Below are positions 6,318-6,653 of a stretch of 6,653 nt of DNA, piece by piece. A program made the position numbers and the translations under genes. Where the stretch lies: the NCBI GenBank assembly GCA_003450555.1, contig DMFQ01000278.1, positions 1 to 6,653 of the forward strand, in the 5' to 3' direction. The DNA comes from Ktedonobacter sp. GTDB lineage: Bacteria; Chloroflexota; Ktedonobacteria; Ktedonobacterales; Ktedonobacteraceae. Every line of letters starts with the position of its first letter. Positions within the stretch are counted from its first letter, which is position 1. Below the pieces are notes generated by a model. It had not been told where the DNA came from. It made no database searches and worked only from the letters and a program-made list of their open reading frames with translations.

Positions 6318-6653
6318 AAGTGTCCTCCTTGGCTCACTATCCAGGAATTAAAGGCATCAGCACTGACCACATTCACCGCTTCCCACATGTAGGAGTGAAG
6401 GAGCCCGCACAATTCCACGCATTGCACTACGTACGATCCAGTCTGAGTGGGGGTCACGATTGGTGTGGTGGTCACTTGCCCCGGGTTCGCGTCGACGCGT
6501 ACCCCAAGGGCACGGATAGAAAAGCCGTGCAGCACATCTTTCGAGGTGACATAGAACTCCACTGGACGATTCACCGGCAGGTCGATGACCTGCGCGCCCT
6601 GGCTGGTCGCCCCATATTGGGGATAGTTAAACGTCCACTGCCATTGCTGCGCG
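6314..6653 (-). CDS. coxB: Cytochrome c oxidase subunit II, C-terminal CuA domain (partial)
   Basis: The last 112 full codons of subunit II; the gene runs off the right edge, so its signal or lipoprotein region, membrane helices and any fused heme c domain upstream cannot be seen. The cupredoxin domain takes electrons from a cytochrome c-like donor on the outer face of the membrane and passes them to heme a. The visible part starts with the aromatic strand WQWTFNYPQ, then LPVNRPVEFYVTSKDVLHGF. All six CuA ligand positions are present: the His of DVLHGF (codon 6527-6529) and Cys, Glu, Cys, His, Met of CVELCGLLHSYM (6386-6421). The Glu is also the subunit II ligand of the Mg site. The protein ends soon after the CuA loop (FNSWIVSQGGHL), so it has no C-terminal cytochrome c domain, unlike caa3 enzymes. 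Its TGA overlaps the coxA ATG by four bases, suggesting translational coupling. Confidence 0.93.
   Translation of the reverse strand, partial: AQQWQWTFNYPQYGATSQGAQVIDLPVNRPVEFYVTSKDVLHGFSIRALGVRVDANPGQVTTTPIVTPTQTGSYVVQCVELCGLLHSYMWEAVNVVSADAFNSWIVSQGGHL
6324..6330 (-). promoter_or_regulatory. Strong coxA ribosome binding site inside coxB
   Basis: AAGGAGG on the minus strand, a full match to the consensus, lies 6 bases before the coxA ATG and within the last codons of coxB. It supports the chosen coxA start and so shows that the long N-terminal extension is translated rather than an annotation artefact. Confidence 0.8.

Noticed and set aside
1..6653. CRISPR array, tRNA or rRNA genes
   Set aside because: No regularly spaced repeats, cloverleaf-like segments or rRNA-like stretches were seen. 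Nearly all the window is protein-coding.

Overview
The window is almost entirely one respiratory gene cluster on the minus strand, so it is transcribed from right to left. In transcription order it encodes the C-terminal part of a cytochrome c oxidase subunit II with a complete CuA site (coxB), subunit I (coxA), a small and divergent subunit III (coxC), the CtaG-type assembly protein, a SCO1/SenC-type copper chaperone, and a fused heme A synthase / heme O synthase (CtaA-CtaB). Gaps between genes are -4, 14, 30, about 60 and 19 bases, each gene has a recognisable Shine-Dalgarno sequence, and no promoter or terminator is visible between them. This fits a single operon whose promoter lies beyond the right edge.

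The genes form a nearly self-sufficient module. CoxB takes electrons from a cytochrome c-like donor through CuA. CoxA carries heme a, heme a3 and CuB and reduces oxygen. SCO and CtaG deliver copper to CuA and CuB. CtaB farnesylates heme B to heme O, and CtaA oxidises heme O to heme A for CoxA. No Cox11 gene is seen; CtaG probably fills that role.

The oxidase is not textbook. Subunit I keeps all six metal-binding histidines, the HPEVY cross-link motif and the D-pathway residues. It lacks the K-pathway lysine (Phe instead) and serine (Ala instead), the Mg-site aspartate (Gly instead) and one of the two propionate arginines (Trp instead). It also carries about 110 extra N-terminal residues with two predicted membrane helices. 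Subunit III lacks the usual WHFVD-type motif. Together these suggest a separate lineage of A-type heme-copper oxidase and are the most interesting part of the window.

The left 215 bases lie outside the cluster. A plus-strand frame open from the left edge to base 146 resembles the C-terminal tail of an IS200/IS605-type TnpB (OrfB) protein, followed by a weak hairpin and T-run. If correct, a mobile element ends just downstream of, and convergent with, the heme synthase gene.

Organism: the CtaG-type assembly factor, CtaA-CtaB fusion, strong Shine-Dalgarno sites and moderately high GC content suggest a Chloroflexota bacterium, perhaps a Ktedonobacteria-like one. This is inference from gene style, not a database match.
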